From: Skermanella sp. TT6
GTDB lineage: Bacteria; Pseudomonadota; Alphaproteobacteria; Azospirillales; Azospirillaceae
Assembly (NCBI RefSeq): GCF_016653635.2
Contig: NZ_CP067420.1
Coordinates: forward strand, 1,121,501 to 1,185,500
Direction of reading: 5' to 3'
Length of the DNA: 64,000 nucleotides
Positions within the stretch are counted from its first letter, which is position 1. Each line of letters starts with the position of its first letter. A model generated the notes under the pieces. The model did no database searches, was not told the origin of the DNA, and was given only the letters and a program-made list of their open reading frames with translations. Shown piece after piece: positions 55,615 to 63,633 of the stretch. A program made the position numbers and the translations under genes.

Positions 55615-56301
55615 ATGACCGACACGAAGCTCCACCTGCTGACGCCTCGCAATTGCCAGCTGATCTTCATCGACCACCAGCCGCAGATGGCGTTCGGCGT
55701 GCAGTCGATCGACCGCCAGGTCCTGAAGAACAATACGGTGGCCCTGGCCAAGGCCGCGAAGATCTTCAATATCCCGACCACGATCACCACCGTCGAGACC
55801 GAGAGCTTCTCGGGGCACACCTATCCGGAACTGCTGGACGTGTTCCCCGGCAAGAAGCTGCTGGAGCGGACCTCCATGAACTCCTGGGACGACCAGAAGG
55901 TGCGCGACGCCCTGGCCTCGAACGGACAGAAGAAGGTCGTCGTTTCCGGCCTCTGGACGGAGGTGTGCAACAACTCCTTCGCCCTCTCGGCCATGCTGGA
56001 AGGCGGGTACGAGATCTACATGGTGGCCGACGCGTCCGGCGGCACCTCGAAGGAGGCGCACGACTATTCCATGCAGCGCATGATCCAGGTCGGCGTCGTC
56101 CCGGTGACCTGGCAGCAGGTGCTGCTCGAGTGGCAGCGCGACTGGGCGCGCCGCGACACCTACGACGCGGTCATGACCCTGGTGCGCGAGCATTCCGGCG
56201 CCTACGGCATGGGCGTCGACTATGCCTACACCATGGTCCACAAGGCGCCGCAGCGCACCAGGGAGCCGAACGAGGTCCTGGCGCCGATCGCTGCCGAGTA
56301 G
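55615..56301 (+). CDS. Isochorismatase-family hydrolase (YcaC-like)
   Basis: The 228-residue cytoplasmic protein belongs to the cysteine hydrolase family, with Asp20 in LIFIDHQPQM and Cys118 in VSGLWTEVCNNSF; the usual Lys position lies in LLERTSMNSW, where YcaC relatives often have Arg. VADASGGTSKEAHDYSM is characteristic. Substrates of this subgroup are mostly unknown. The ATG follows an AG-rich stretch (GGGAGACCAGAG). It lies 53 bases after the lone receiver and is followed by a strong hairpin and the exported amidohydrolase gene, so the three may share a pathway. Confidence 0.9.
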   Translation: MTDTKLHLLTPRNCQLIFIDHQPQMAFGVQSIDRQVLKNNTVALAKAAKIFNIPTTITTVETESFSGHTYPELLDVFPGKKLLERTSMNSWDDQKVRDALASNGQKKVVVSGLWTEVCNNSFALSAMLEGGYEIYMVADASGGTSKEAHDYSMQRMIQVGVVPVTWQQVLLEWQRDWARRDTYDAVMTLVREHSGAYGMGVDYAYTMVHKAPQRTREPNEVLAPIAAE

Positions 56302-56310
56302 CCGGCCCAC

Positions 56311-56348
56311 GGCCCGGGCTCCGCGCCTTCGGGCGCGGAGCCCGGGCC
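56311..56348 (+). terminator. Very stable hairpin with TTCG loop
   Basis: GGCCCGGGCTCCGCGCC and its exact complement enclose a TTCG tetraloop, ten bases after the hydrolase stop. The 17-bp perfect stem would be extremely stable in RNA. No T run follows. It may stop transcription partly or protect the upstream message. Confidence 0.8.
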
Positions 56349-56376
56349 GGACATGACCGACAGGAGGCCGGACCCC

Positions 56377-58338
56377 ATGACACCGACCCGTCGCACTTTG
56401 CTGAAATCCGTTGGCGCCGCCGCCCTCCTGGGCACGGGCATCCGTCACGCCGAGGGAGCCATGACGACCGAACCCGACCTGATCCTGACCAACGGGCGGA
56501 TCACGACGCTCGACCGCTCGAAGCCCGACGCGGAGGCCGTCGCGATCAAGGACGGCCGCATCCTCGCCGCCGGACGCGCCGACGAGATCATGCCCCTGGC
56601 CGGGGCCGGGACGGAAGTGATCGACCTGAAGGGCCGCCGCGCGGTCCCGGGGCTCAACGACAGCCACACCCACCTGATCCGCGGCGGGCTCTACTATAAC
56701 CTGGAGCTTCGCTGGGAAGGGGTGCCGAGCCTGGCCGATGCCCTGCGCATGCTCCGGGAGCAGGCCCGGCGCACGCCGGCGCCGCAATGGGTCCGGGTGG
56801 TCGGCGGCTGGTCGGAGTTCCAGTTCGCCGAGCGGCGCATGCCGACTCTGGACGAGATCAACGCCGCCGCTCCCGACACGCCGGTGTTCATCCTGCATCT
56901 CTACGGGCGGGCGCTGCTCAACCGGGCGGCCCTGCGCGCGATCGGCTTCACCCGCGACACGCCGAACCCGCCGGGCGGCGTGATCGAGCACGACGCGGCC
57001 GGGGAGCCGACCGGGCTGCTCGTGGCGAAGCCGTCGGCGCTGATCCTCTACTCCACGCTCGCCAAGGGACCCAAGCTCGATCCCGAGGACCAGGCCAACT
57101 CCACCCGGCATTTCATGCGCGAGCTGAACCGGCTGGGCATCACGTCGGTGATCGACGCCGGCGGGGGAGGGCAGAACTATCCCGACGACTACGAGATCAT
57201 CCGGGCGCTTCACCGCGACGGGCAGATGACGGTCCGGGTCGCCTACAACCTGTTCGCCCAGAAGGCCGGCGAGGAGCTGGCGGACTATCGGCGCTGGACC
57301 GGGATGGCCAAGCCGGGCGACGGCGACGCGTTCCTGCGCCTGAACGGGGGCGGCGAGAACCTCGCCTGGTCGGCCGCCGACTTCGAGAACTTCCTGGAGC
57401 CCCGCCCGGACCTGGCGCCCGTGATGGAGGCGGAGCTGGAAAGCGTCGTCCGGCTGCTGGCCGAGAACCGCTGGCCGTTCCGCATCCACGCGACCTACGA
57501 CGAATCGATCGACCGTTTCCTCACCGTGTTCGAGCGGGTGGACCGGGACGTTCCCTTCGACGGCCTGCGCTTCATCATCGACCATGCCGAGACGATCACG
57601 CCGAGGAACATCGAGCGCATCGCGGCGCTCGGCGGCGGCATCGCGGTGCAGCACCGCATGGCCTTCCAGGGCGAATATTATGTCGACCGCTACGGCGCCG
57701 ACGCCGCCGAGGCGACGCCGCCGATCACCCGCATGCTGGAGGCGGGCGTTCCGGTCGGCGCCGGCACCGACGCGACCCGCGTTTCGTCGTACAATCCGTG
57801 GGTGGCGCTCTATTGGCTGACCCAGGGCAAGACGCTGGGCGGGCTGACGCTGACCCCCGAACGCAACCGCCTGGACCGGGAAACGGCGCTGCGGCTGTGG
57901 ACCAAGGGAAGCGCCTGGTTCTCCGGCGAGGCCGGCGTGAAGGGCGCGCTCGCTCCCGGCGAACATGCCGACATCACCGTGCTGTCCGACGACTATTTCT
58001 CGGTCCCCGGCGAGGCCATCAAGGACATCGAGTCCGTGATGACCGTGCTGGGCGGCAGGATCGTCTACGCCGCGGCGGAGTTCCGCGGCCGCGACCCGGC
58101 GCCCCCGCCGCCGTCGCCGGACTGGTCGCCGGCCCGGACCTTCGGCGGCCACTGGCGCCGGGCGGAGGGGAGGCCTGCGAGCGCCACCAACGCCATGGCG
58201 CTGTCATCGGCCTGCGGCTGCGCCGACCAGTGCGGCGTTCACGGCCATGCCCACCACATCGCCTGGTCCACCCCGCTGCCGGTCTCCGACAAGAGCCGGT
58301 TCTGGGGCGCCCTGGGCTGCAACTGCTTCGCTTTCTGA
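56377..58338 (+). CDS. Tat-exported amidohydrolase (YtcJ-like, amidohydrolase family 3) with Cys/His-rich tail
   Basis: The ~653-residue enzyme starts with a twin-arginine signal (TRRTLLKSVGAAALLGTG). The amidohydrolase body shows the first metal motif NDSHTHLIRGG, FRIHATYDESID, FIIDHAETITPRN and GAGTDATRVSSYNPW, matching metal-dependent hydrolases of the YtcJ/NfdA type that split formamide or other C-N bonds. After the usual end (ITVLSDDYFSVPGE...) comes an extra tail of about 55 residues ending with SACGCADQCGVHGHAHHIAW and GALGCNCFAF, rich in Cys and His, which could bind metal. The ATG at 56377 follows AGGAGGCCGGACCCC; an ATG at 56353 is possible. Confidence 0.9.
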   Translation: MTPTRRTLLKSVGAAALLGTGIRHAEGAMTTEPDLILTNGRITTLDRSKPDAEAVAIKDGRILAAGRADEIMPLAGAGTEVIDLKGRRAVPGLNDSHTHLIRGGLYYNLELRWEGVPSLADALRMLREQARRTPAPQWVRVVGGWSEFQFAERRMPTLDEINAAAPDTPVFILHLYGRALLNRAALRAIGFTRDTPNPPGGVIEHDAAGEPTGLLVAKPSALILYSTLAKGPKLDPEDQANSTRHFMRELNRLGITSVIDAGGGGQNYPDDYEIIRALHRDGQMTVRVAYNLFAQKAGEELADYRRWTGMAKPGDGDAFLRLNGGGENLAWSAADFENFLEPRPDLAPVMEAELESVVRLLAENRWPFRIHATYDESIDRFLTVFERVDRDVPFDGLRFIIDHAETITPRNIERIAALGGGIAVQHRMAFQGEYYVDRYGADAAEATPPITRMLEAGVPVGAGTDATRVSSYNPWVALYWLTQGKTLGGLTLTPERNRLDRETALRLWTKGSAWFSGEAGVKGALAPGEHADITVLSDDYFSVPGEAIKDIESVMTVLGGRIVYAAAEFRGRDPAPPPPSPDWSPARTFGGHWRRAEGRPASATNAMALSSACGCADQCGVHGHAHHIAWSTPLPVSDKSRFWGALGCNCFAF

Positions 58339-58351
58339 CGGAGGATATCCC

Positions 58352-59974
58352 ATGACGGCCGCCGTCGAACGAACCCCGGCGCCTGCCTCCGGCGCCGGGG
58401 CCTGGAGCCCGTTCAGGCGCGGGACCTTCCGGGCGCTGTGGATCGCGACCGTCGCGTCCAACATCGGCACCTGGATGCACGATGTCGGCGCGGGCTGGTT
58501 CATGACCTCGCTGTCGCCCAGCCCCTTCATGGTGGCGCTGGTCCAGGCCGCGACCACGCTGCCGATGTTCCTGTTCGCGCTGCCGTCGGGAGTCCTCGCC
58601 GACATCGTGGACCGCCGCCGGTTCCTGATCGCCGCCCAGCTCTGGGGGCTCGCCGCCGCCCTGACACTCGGCATCCTGGCGCTGCTCGGGCTGGTCGGCC
58701 CCGGCATCCTGCTCGCCGCGACCTTCGCGCTCGGCGCCGGCGCCGCCATGAACGCGCCCGCCTTCCAGGCGATCGTGCCCGAACTGGTGCCTAAGGAGGA
58801 GCTGTCCTCGGCGGTGGCGCTGAACAGCATGGGCATCAATGTCAGCCGGGCGATCGGCCCGGCGCTGGCCGGCGCGATCCTGTCCTTCGCCGGCCCGGCG
58901 GCCGTGTTCCTGCTGAACGCGGTTTCCTTCCTCGGCGTGCTGGCCGTGCTGCTGGCCTGGAAGCGCGAGCCGACGCCGAACCGCCTGCCGCCCGAGCATT
59001 TCGTGCCGGCGATGCGGGCGGGCCTGCGTTATGTCCGCGAAGCGCCCGCCCTGCGTACGGTCCTGGTCCGGGCGGTCGCCTTCTTCGCCTTCGGCAGCGC
59101 CGCCTGGGCCCTGCTGCCCATCGTCACCCGAAACGAGCTGGGGGAGGGACCGGGAGGGTACGGGATCCTGCTCGCCTGCATCGGAGTCGGCGCCGTGGCC
59201 GGCGCGCTGCTGCTGCCCCGTTTCCGCGCCAGGCTTTCGGCGGACCGGCTGACGGTGCTGGCCACCTGGGCGTTCGCGGCGGCGACGCTGGCGCTGGCCT
59301 TCGTCAGGACCTACGAGCTGGTGGCCGTCGCCATGCTGGTCGCCGGGTTCTCCTGGATCGCGATGCTGTCCAGCCTGAATGTCGGGGCGCAGCAGGCGAC
59401 CGCCGGCTGGGTCAAGGCGCGGGCACTGTCGGTCTTCCTCGTGGTGTTCTTCGGCTCCATGGCCGGGGGCAGCGCCGTCTGGGGGCAGGTCGCGACCCTG
59501 GCCGGCACGCCGACGGCCCTGGCGCTCGCGGCGGCCGGCCTCGTGCTGGGATCGGCGGCGGCGCTGCGCTTCCCGCTCGGCGGCGGCGCGGGCCTCGACC
59601 TCGCGCCCTCGATGCACTGGCCCACGCCGATGGTCGAGCATGATCCCGAGCCGGATCGCGGGCCGGTCATGGTCACCGTGGAGTACCGGATCGATCCGGC
59701 CGACGCGGCCGCCTTCGCCGCCGCCATGGCGGAGATGGGGCGGTCGCGGCGGCGGTCCGGCGCCCTGTCCTGGGGAGTGTTCGAGGACGCCGCCGCGCAG
59801 GGGCGGTACCTGGAATATTTCATCCTGCAATCCTGGCTCGACCATCTGCGCCAGCACGAGCGGGTCAGCCGGACCGACCAGACCCTCCAGGAGCGGGTGC
59901 GCGCGTTCCATCGCGGAGCCGAGCCGCCGCGGGTCTCCCATCTGCTGGCCCCGGCGGTCGGCGCGGGGTCATGA
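58352..59974 (+). CDS. MFS exporter with C-terminal monooxygenase-like domain
   Basis: The 540-residue protein begins with a 12-helix MFS domain of the transmembrane secretion effector type (PF05977-like; LWIATVASNIGTWMHDVGAG, ADIVDRRRFLIAAQ, GINVSRAIGPALAGAIL). From about residue 435 a soluble ferredoxin-like domain similar to antibiotic-biosynthesis monooxygenases follows (PVMVTVEYRIDPADAAAFAA, YLEYFILQSWLDHLRQHERV). This fusion is common in the family; its role is unknown, perhaps sensing the exported compound. The ATG follows GGAGGATATCCC, 13 bases after the amidohydrolase stop, so they form an operon. Its stop overlaps that of the convergent oxidase gene (TCATGA). Confidence 0.93.
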   Translation: MTAAVERTPAPASGAGAWSPFRRGTFRALWIATVASNIGTWMHDVGAGWFMTSLSPSPFMVALVQAATTLPMFLFALPSGVLADIVDRRRFLIAAQLWGLAAALTLGILALLGLVGPGILLAATFALGAGAAMNAPAFQAIVPELVPKEELSSAVALNSMGINVSRAIGPALAGAILSFAGPAAVFLLNAVSFLGVLAVLLAWKREPTPNRLPPEHFVPAMRAGLRYVREAPALRTVLVRAVAFFAFGSAAWALLPIVTRNELGEGPGGYGILLACIGVGAVAGALLLPRFRARLSADRLTVLATWAFAAATLALAFVRTYELVAVAMLVAGFSWIAMLSSLNVGAQQATAGWVKARALSVFLVVFFGSMAGGSAVWGQVATLAGTPTALALAAAGLVLGSAAALRFPLGGGAGLDLAPSMHWPTPMVEHDPEPDRGPVMVTVEYRIDPADAAAFAAAMAEMGRSRRRSGALSWGVFEDAAAQGRYLEYFILQSWLDHLRQHERVSRTDQTLQERVRAFHRGAEPPRVSHLLAPAVGAGS

Positions 59975-61405
59975 GGGAGCGGCGACCACCCGGCCCGGGT
60001 TGAGGATGCCGGACGGGTCGAGCGCCGCCTTCAGCCGCTCCATGGTCGCGATCTCCGCCGCCGACCGGGTGAAGCCGAGCCACTGGCGCTTCAGGACGCC
60101 GATCCCGTGCTCGGCCGACACCGAGCCGGAGAAGTCCCGCACCGTGCCGTAGAGCAGGTCGTCGACGCGCCCGTAGACGGCCTTCTCCACCGGGGCGTCG
60201 AAGCCTATGACCACATGGATGTTGGCGTCGCCGAGGTGTCCGTAGATCAGGACGGCGGCCTCGGGCACCGCGCCGGACAGGGCGGTTTCCAGGACCCGCA
60301 CGGCGTCGATCATGCGGCCGATCGGGATCGACACGTCGTAGCCCTTGGAACTGCGGAAGAGGGTCGAATACTCGGCCGGTGCCTCGTCGCGGATCGCCCA
60401 CAGGCGGCGGGACTGGTAGATGCTTTCGGCGATCACCGCGTCGTTCAGCCAGCCCTGCTCCAGGGCGTCGGCCAGGAAACCCTCCAGGCGCTCGCGCAGG
60501 TCGGCGTCGGTGGCGGCGGGATCGTCGCCGAAGACGTCGATCAGGACGGCGGGCGTGGCGATGTCGGCGAGGGGCGCGCGGTAATGCGGCCCGCGCGCGG
60601 TGATCGCCGAGAGGTAGCCGGGCCACATCGCCTCGAAGGCGGCGAGGCTCGAACCGAGCCGCTGGCGCGCCGCGGACAGGAGCGTGATCAGGGATGAATC
60701 GTCGGCGACGGCCAGCCACGCCGTCGCCCGGGCCCTGGGTGCCGGCTGCAGGCGGAGGACCGCCCGGGTGACGACGCCGAGCGCCCCTTCCGCGCCGATG
60801 AACAGCTGCTTCAGGTCGAAGCCGGTGTTGTTCTTCAGCATCCCGCCCATGTCGCTGAGCACCGTCCCGTCGGCCAGGACGGCTTCGAGGCCCAGCACCT
60901 GCAGGCGGGTCATGCCGTAGCGCACGACCCGGATGCCGCCGGCATTGGTCGCGATGGTGCCGCCGATCGTGCAGGAGCCGCGGGCGCCGATATCGACGGC
61001 GTAGAACAGGCCGGCCTCCTCGGCGGCGGCCTGTACCGCCGCGAGCGTGGTTCCCGCCTTGACCGTCATGGTCATGGCGGCCGGGTCGATCGCCTCGACG
61101 CCGGCCAGCCGGTCCAGCGACAGCGCAACCTCGCCTTCCTGAACCGAAGCGCCTCCGGCAAGGCCGGTCAGCCCGCCCTGGACCACCACCGGCTGCCCGG
61201 CGGCGGAGCAGAGCCGGAGTGCGGCCGAGACCTGCTCGGTGGTGCGGGGACGGAGGACGGCGCGGGGCCGGCTTCCCTGCAGGCCGCTCCAGTCGCTGGC
61301 GTGCCGCTCCCGGTCGGCCGGGTCGGTCGAGACAACGGCGGGGCCGAGGGCGTCGGCGAGGGCATCTGCAAGGGGGATGAAGGCGGCGTCGGACGGCGTC
61401 GGCAT
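59969..61405 (-). CDS. FAD-linked oxidase of the GlcD/D-lactate dehydrogenase type
   Basis: The 478-residue flavoprotein oxidises a 2-hydroxyacid such as glycolate or D-lactate. It has an FAD-binding domain (about 45-220; VQGGLTGLAGGASVQEGE, GARGSCTIGGTIATNAGGIR, LFIGAEGALGVVTRA) and the C-terminal oxidase domain with YGHLGDANIHVVI and SVSAEHGIGVLKRQW. The ATG at 61405 is preceded by GGAGGAAAC; the longer frame upstream is a shadow. No GlcE or GlcF genes accompany it, so it is likely a single-subunit D-2-hydroxyacid dehydrogenase (D2HGDH/LDH type). Confidence 0.92.
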   Translation of the reverse strand: MPTPSDAAFIPLADALADALGPAVVSTDPADRERHASDWSGLQGSRPRAVLRPRTTEQVSAALRLCSAAGQPVVVQGGLTGLAGGASVQEGEVALSLDRLAGVEAIDPAAMTMTVKAGTTLAAVQAAAEEAGLFYAVDIGARGSCTIGGTIATNAGGIRVVRYGMTRLQVLGLEAVLADGTVLSDMGGMLKNNTGFDLKQLFIGAEGALGVVTRAVLRLQPAPRARATAWLAVADDSSLITLLSAARQRLGSSLAAFEAMWPGYLSAITARGPHYRAPLADIATPAVLIDVFGDDPAATDADLRERLEGFLADALEQGWLNDAVIAESIYQSRRLWAIRDEAPAEYSTLFRSSKGYDVSIPIGRMIDAVRVLETALSGAVPEAAVLIYGHLGDANIHVVIGFDAPVEKAVYGRVDDLLYGTVRDFSGSVSAEHGIGVLKRQWLGFTRSAAEIATMERLKAALDPSGILNPGRVVAAPS

Positions 61406-61537
61406 GTTTCCTCCGGTTTTCTCCAGGATGTTCAAGCCGCGGGGCGGGGCCGTGTCAAGCGGCCGGTCTGCGGGACATAACGGCGTGTCGGACTGTTGTT
61501 CCCGGTCGAGCATCCCGTACCGGTGGAGAGACTGACG

Positions 61538-61723
61538 ATGACCAGCGAAAGCGAAGCCGCGGCCAAGGGCCGGCAGCGCCTGAAGGGCGACACCGCGATC
61601 CCGCAGGGCGGCGGCGAGTCCGGCAAGCAGGACACGACGACGGCGGCCGGGAAGGGCGCGGCCCAGGCCCCGAAGGGCCATGCCGACCCCAACCTCAAGC
61701 CGGCCAAGCCGGGCGACAGCTGA
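61538..61723 (+). CDS. Small Gly/Lys-rich disordered protein
   Basis: The 61-residue product (MTSESEAAAKGRQRLKGDTA...) is hydrophilic, has no Cys or Trp and ends NLKPAKPGDS. It is probably disordered. The ATG follows GGTGGAGAGACTGACG. It lies alone between divergent and convergent genes on the other strand. Short proteins of this composition are common in this bacterial group and may act in stress, but no family is recognised. Confidence 0.55.
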   Translation: MTSESEAAAKGRQRLKGDTAIPQGGGESGKQDTTTAAGKGAAQAPKGHADPNLKPAKPGDS

Positions 61724-61727
61724 CCCC

Positions 61728-62174
61728 TCAGTTCAGCCCTTCCGGAGCTTCCCTGAAGGTGACGATGGCCTTGCCGTCCAGCGACAGCTGGACCATGTCG
61801 CCGCCTTCGGGGGAACTCCAGTAGCGTTCGGGCATGTCGAGGCTGCGCCGGAGCCGGGGTTGGCCGTAAGTCCGCTGAAGGCTCCTCTCGATGGCCGCGT
61901 AGGCGGTCGCATCGGCGACCAGCTCCACCCGCCTCAGCAGGGTGTCGTCGTCGAAGCAGAACAGCACCTTGTCGAAACGGCTGCCCTGGAACTGGAGGGG
62001 GCCGGGCATCTCCAGCAGGCAGCCGAAGCCCTGGCCGTTGAGGACGGCGTCGTAGCGGGACGCCCGCTGCACCTCGTCCACGGTCATTCCCCACCGGGTG
62101 AACTCCCAGTCGGCCAGACCCGTGGCCGGCCCCAACAGCAGCGCCGCCAAGAAGGCAAAGGACCCGCGCATCAC
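61728..62174 (-). CDS. Small secreted protein, function unknown
   Basis: The 148-residue product has a signal peptide (MMRGSFAFLAALLLGPATGL, cut near ADW) and a mature domain with two Cys (GFGCLLEMPG, VLFCFDDDTL) that could form a disulfide. The segment WEFTRWGMTVDEVQ resembles the start of periplasmic proteins of unknown function in which a Trp-Gly-Met motif recurs. It stands alone. I cannot assign a function. Confidence 0.7.
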   Translation of the reverse strand: MMRGSFAFLAALLLGPATGLADWEFTRWGMTVDEVQRASRYDAVLNGQGFGCLLEMPGPLQFQGSRFDKVLFCFDDDTLLRRVELVADATAYAAIERSLQRTYGQPRLRRSLDMPERYWSSPEGGDMVQLSLDGKAIVTFREAPEGLN

Positions 62175-62302
62175 CCGTCTCCGCCGGACAGTGTTGATGG
62201 ATTCCCTCGGTATGCCTTGACCCTGGATGAGTATCGCCGACCTGGGCGGGGGATTCCAGCGTCATGTCCATCGCCGCGCCGGGCCGTTCGACATGGTCGC
62301 GG

Positions 62303-63007
62303 TCAGGCGGCGGCCGGCACCCGGGAGGACGTCACCGGCGCGGACGGGTTGGACGGCGTGAACGGCGCGGACAGTGAGGTCGAGCCGAGCAGGGGGGAGG
62401 CGGGCTTGGCGGGACGGGTCACTATCGAAACGGCCGAAAGGTCACTATCCGGCATGGCGGCGGTTTCGGCCGGCGGGGAGGCCGGCGGCGTGCCGCGGGA
62501 CTGGTCCGGACCCGGTCCGGGCGCCCCGACGACGGTGGCGTGGTCGGCTTCCTCCTCCGGGTCGCAGTACATGTTCTCCAGGTCGGCGTCGGGGTTCGGC
62601 CTGTCGCCGAGATAGTGGTGCGGGATGCGCTTGTCCTGGACCACGCCGCGGAGCTTGAGGCCCAGCTCGACCGCGCGCAGCGCCAGCCCGAGGCTCTTGC
62701 GCTCCAGCGCCTCGGCCCCGATCGTCTCGACCAGGGCGGCGGCGCGGTCCAGGGCGTCCTGGTGGCAGGCTTGCCGGTCGGTCCGGAGCTGGTCGATGCG
62801 GACGCGGATCTCCGGCCGGGCGGTCAGGACCGCGCCGCGCTGCTTCGCCCCATAAGGCGAGTACCCCGCCCGCCGCGCCGCCTCCGCCGCGCCGACGCCG
62901 CAGGCCATGGCCTTGCAGAACGCCTCGTGGCGCGGCGACAGGAGGATCACGGGCGTGGTAGCGAGGGTGGAGGGTGCGTCGGGTGTCGGGGAGCTGTGGT
63001 CGAGCAT
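62303..63007 (-). CDS. Terminase small-subunit-like protein
   Basis: The first ~130 of 234 residues resemble phage terminase small subunits: LSPRHEAFCKAMACGVGAAE, ARRAGYSPYGAKQRGAVLTA and RPEIRVRIDQLR, the helix-turn-helix and helical core that bind phage pac/cos DNA. The C-terminal 100 residues are Pro/Ser/Ala-rich and without structure. No large subunit, portal or capsid gene is near, so it is a stray phage-derived gene or a domesticated DNA-binding protein. The start ATG at 63007 has only a weak ribosome site. Confidence 0.7.
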   Translation of the reverse strand: MLDHSSPTPDAPSTLATTPVILLSPRHEAFCKAMACGVGAAEAARRAGYSPYGAKQRGAVLTARPEIRVRIDQLRTDRQACHQDALDRAAALVETIGAEALERKSLGLALRAVELGLKLRGVVQDKRIPHHYLGDRPNPDADLENMYCDPEEEADHATVVGAPGPGPDQSRGTPPASPPAETAAMPDSDLSAVSIVTRPAKPASPLLGSTSLSAPFTPSNPSAPVTSSRVPAAA

Positions 63008-63413
63008 GGCTGGAGCGCCTTGGTCGGATGAGAACGATTAGGGAACATTATCCGGGGTTAGGCGCGAATGCAAGGTTCTTGGCGGGGGAAGCAGGGTTGG
63101 AAATGCCTCGCCGAGGGCCGGACGACGGGTCGGGCGGCGTCGCGGCGGGTCGAGCCTTCTTCGTGTCGTTCCGCTGCCGGAGGGGGGGTGCTCAATGCTG
63201 GCGATCCCGCCCGGGACGTGCGGGTTTTGGCGTGCCGGCCCGCTGTCGCATGATCCTGCTGGCCCTTGCCCCGCCGGAGAGGGTGCCGCGCCGCTGAGGG
63301 TCCGTAGGGGAGGGGGGCGGATGTTCGGGCTTGGTCCAGGGCTGTCCGGCATGGTGGTTGCCTGGAGCGGTTCATGTCCAGGCTAACCCGGCCGGGGCAG
63401 CCGATCGGATGCG
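63008..63413. other. Intergenic stretch without a supported gene
   Basis: Short frames on both strands are compositional shadows. Runs such as GGAGGGGGG occur, but no promoter, RNA gene or repeat could be named with confidence. Confidence 0.45.
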
Positions 63414-63495
63414 TTGCGCCATGGGCGCAACCTACGATCATCGGTCCGCGTCACCTCCGCCCTGCATCGAGCCGTAGGTTGCGCCCATGGCGCAA
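63414..63495. repeat. Perfect 23-bp inverted repeat of a widespread palindromic motif
   Basis: The arm at 63414-63436 begins TTGCGCCATGGGCGCAACCT and is repeated exactly, inverted, at 63473-63495, with 36 bases between. Each arm also contains its own palindrome (TTGCGCC-ATG-GGCGCAA type), so several hairpins are possible. This GTTGCGCC/GGCGCAAC motif looks like a dispersed REP-like repeat rather than a terminator for a known gene. Confidence 0.8.
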
Positions 63496-63633
63496 CACAG
63501 TGCGGCGAGTGGAGCGGGAGGCCAAGGGGGCCGGTATCGATTTGGGGGGCTCGCCGTGGGACACGGCCCTTGCCGATGGTTGCGGGAGTGTGCTGCTGTT
63601 CGCGCGACCATAACCCGACCGGCGCCCGCGACG

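Noticed and set aside
55477..58152. 891-codon minus-strand frame
   Set aside because: Antisense of the hydrolase and amidohydrolase genes; no recognisable domain.
58019..59941. 640-codon minus-strand frame
   Set aside because: Antisense of the MFS gene, dominated by Gly/Arg/Gln.
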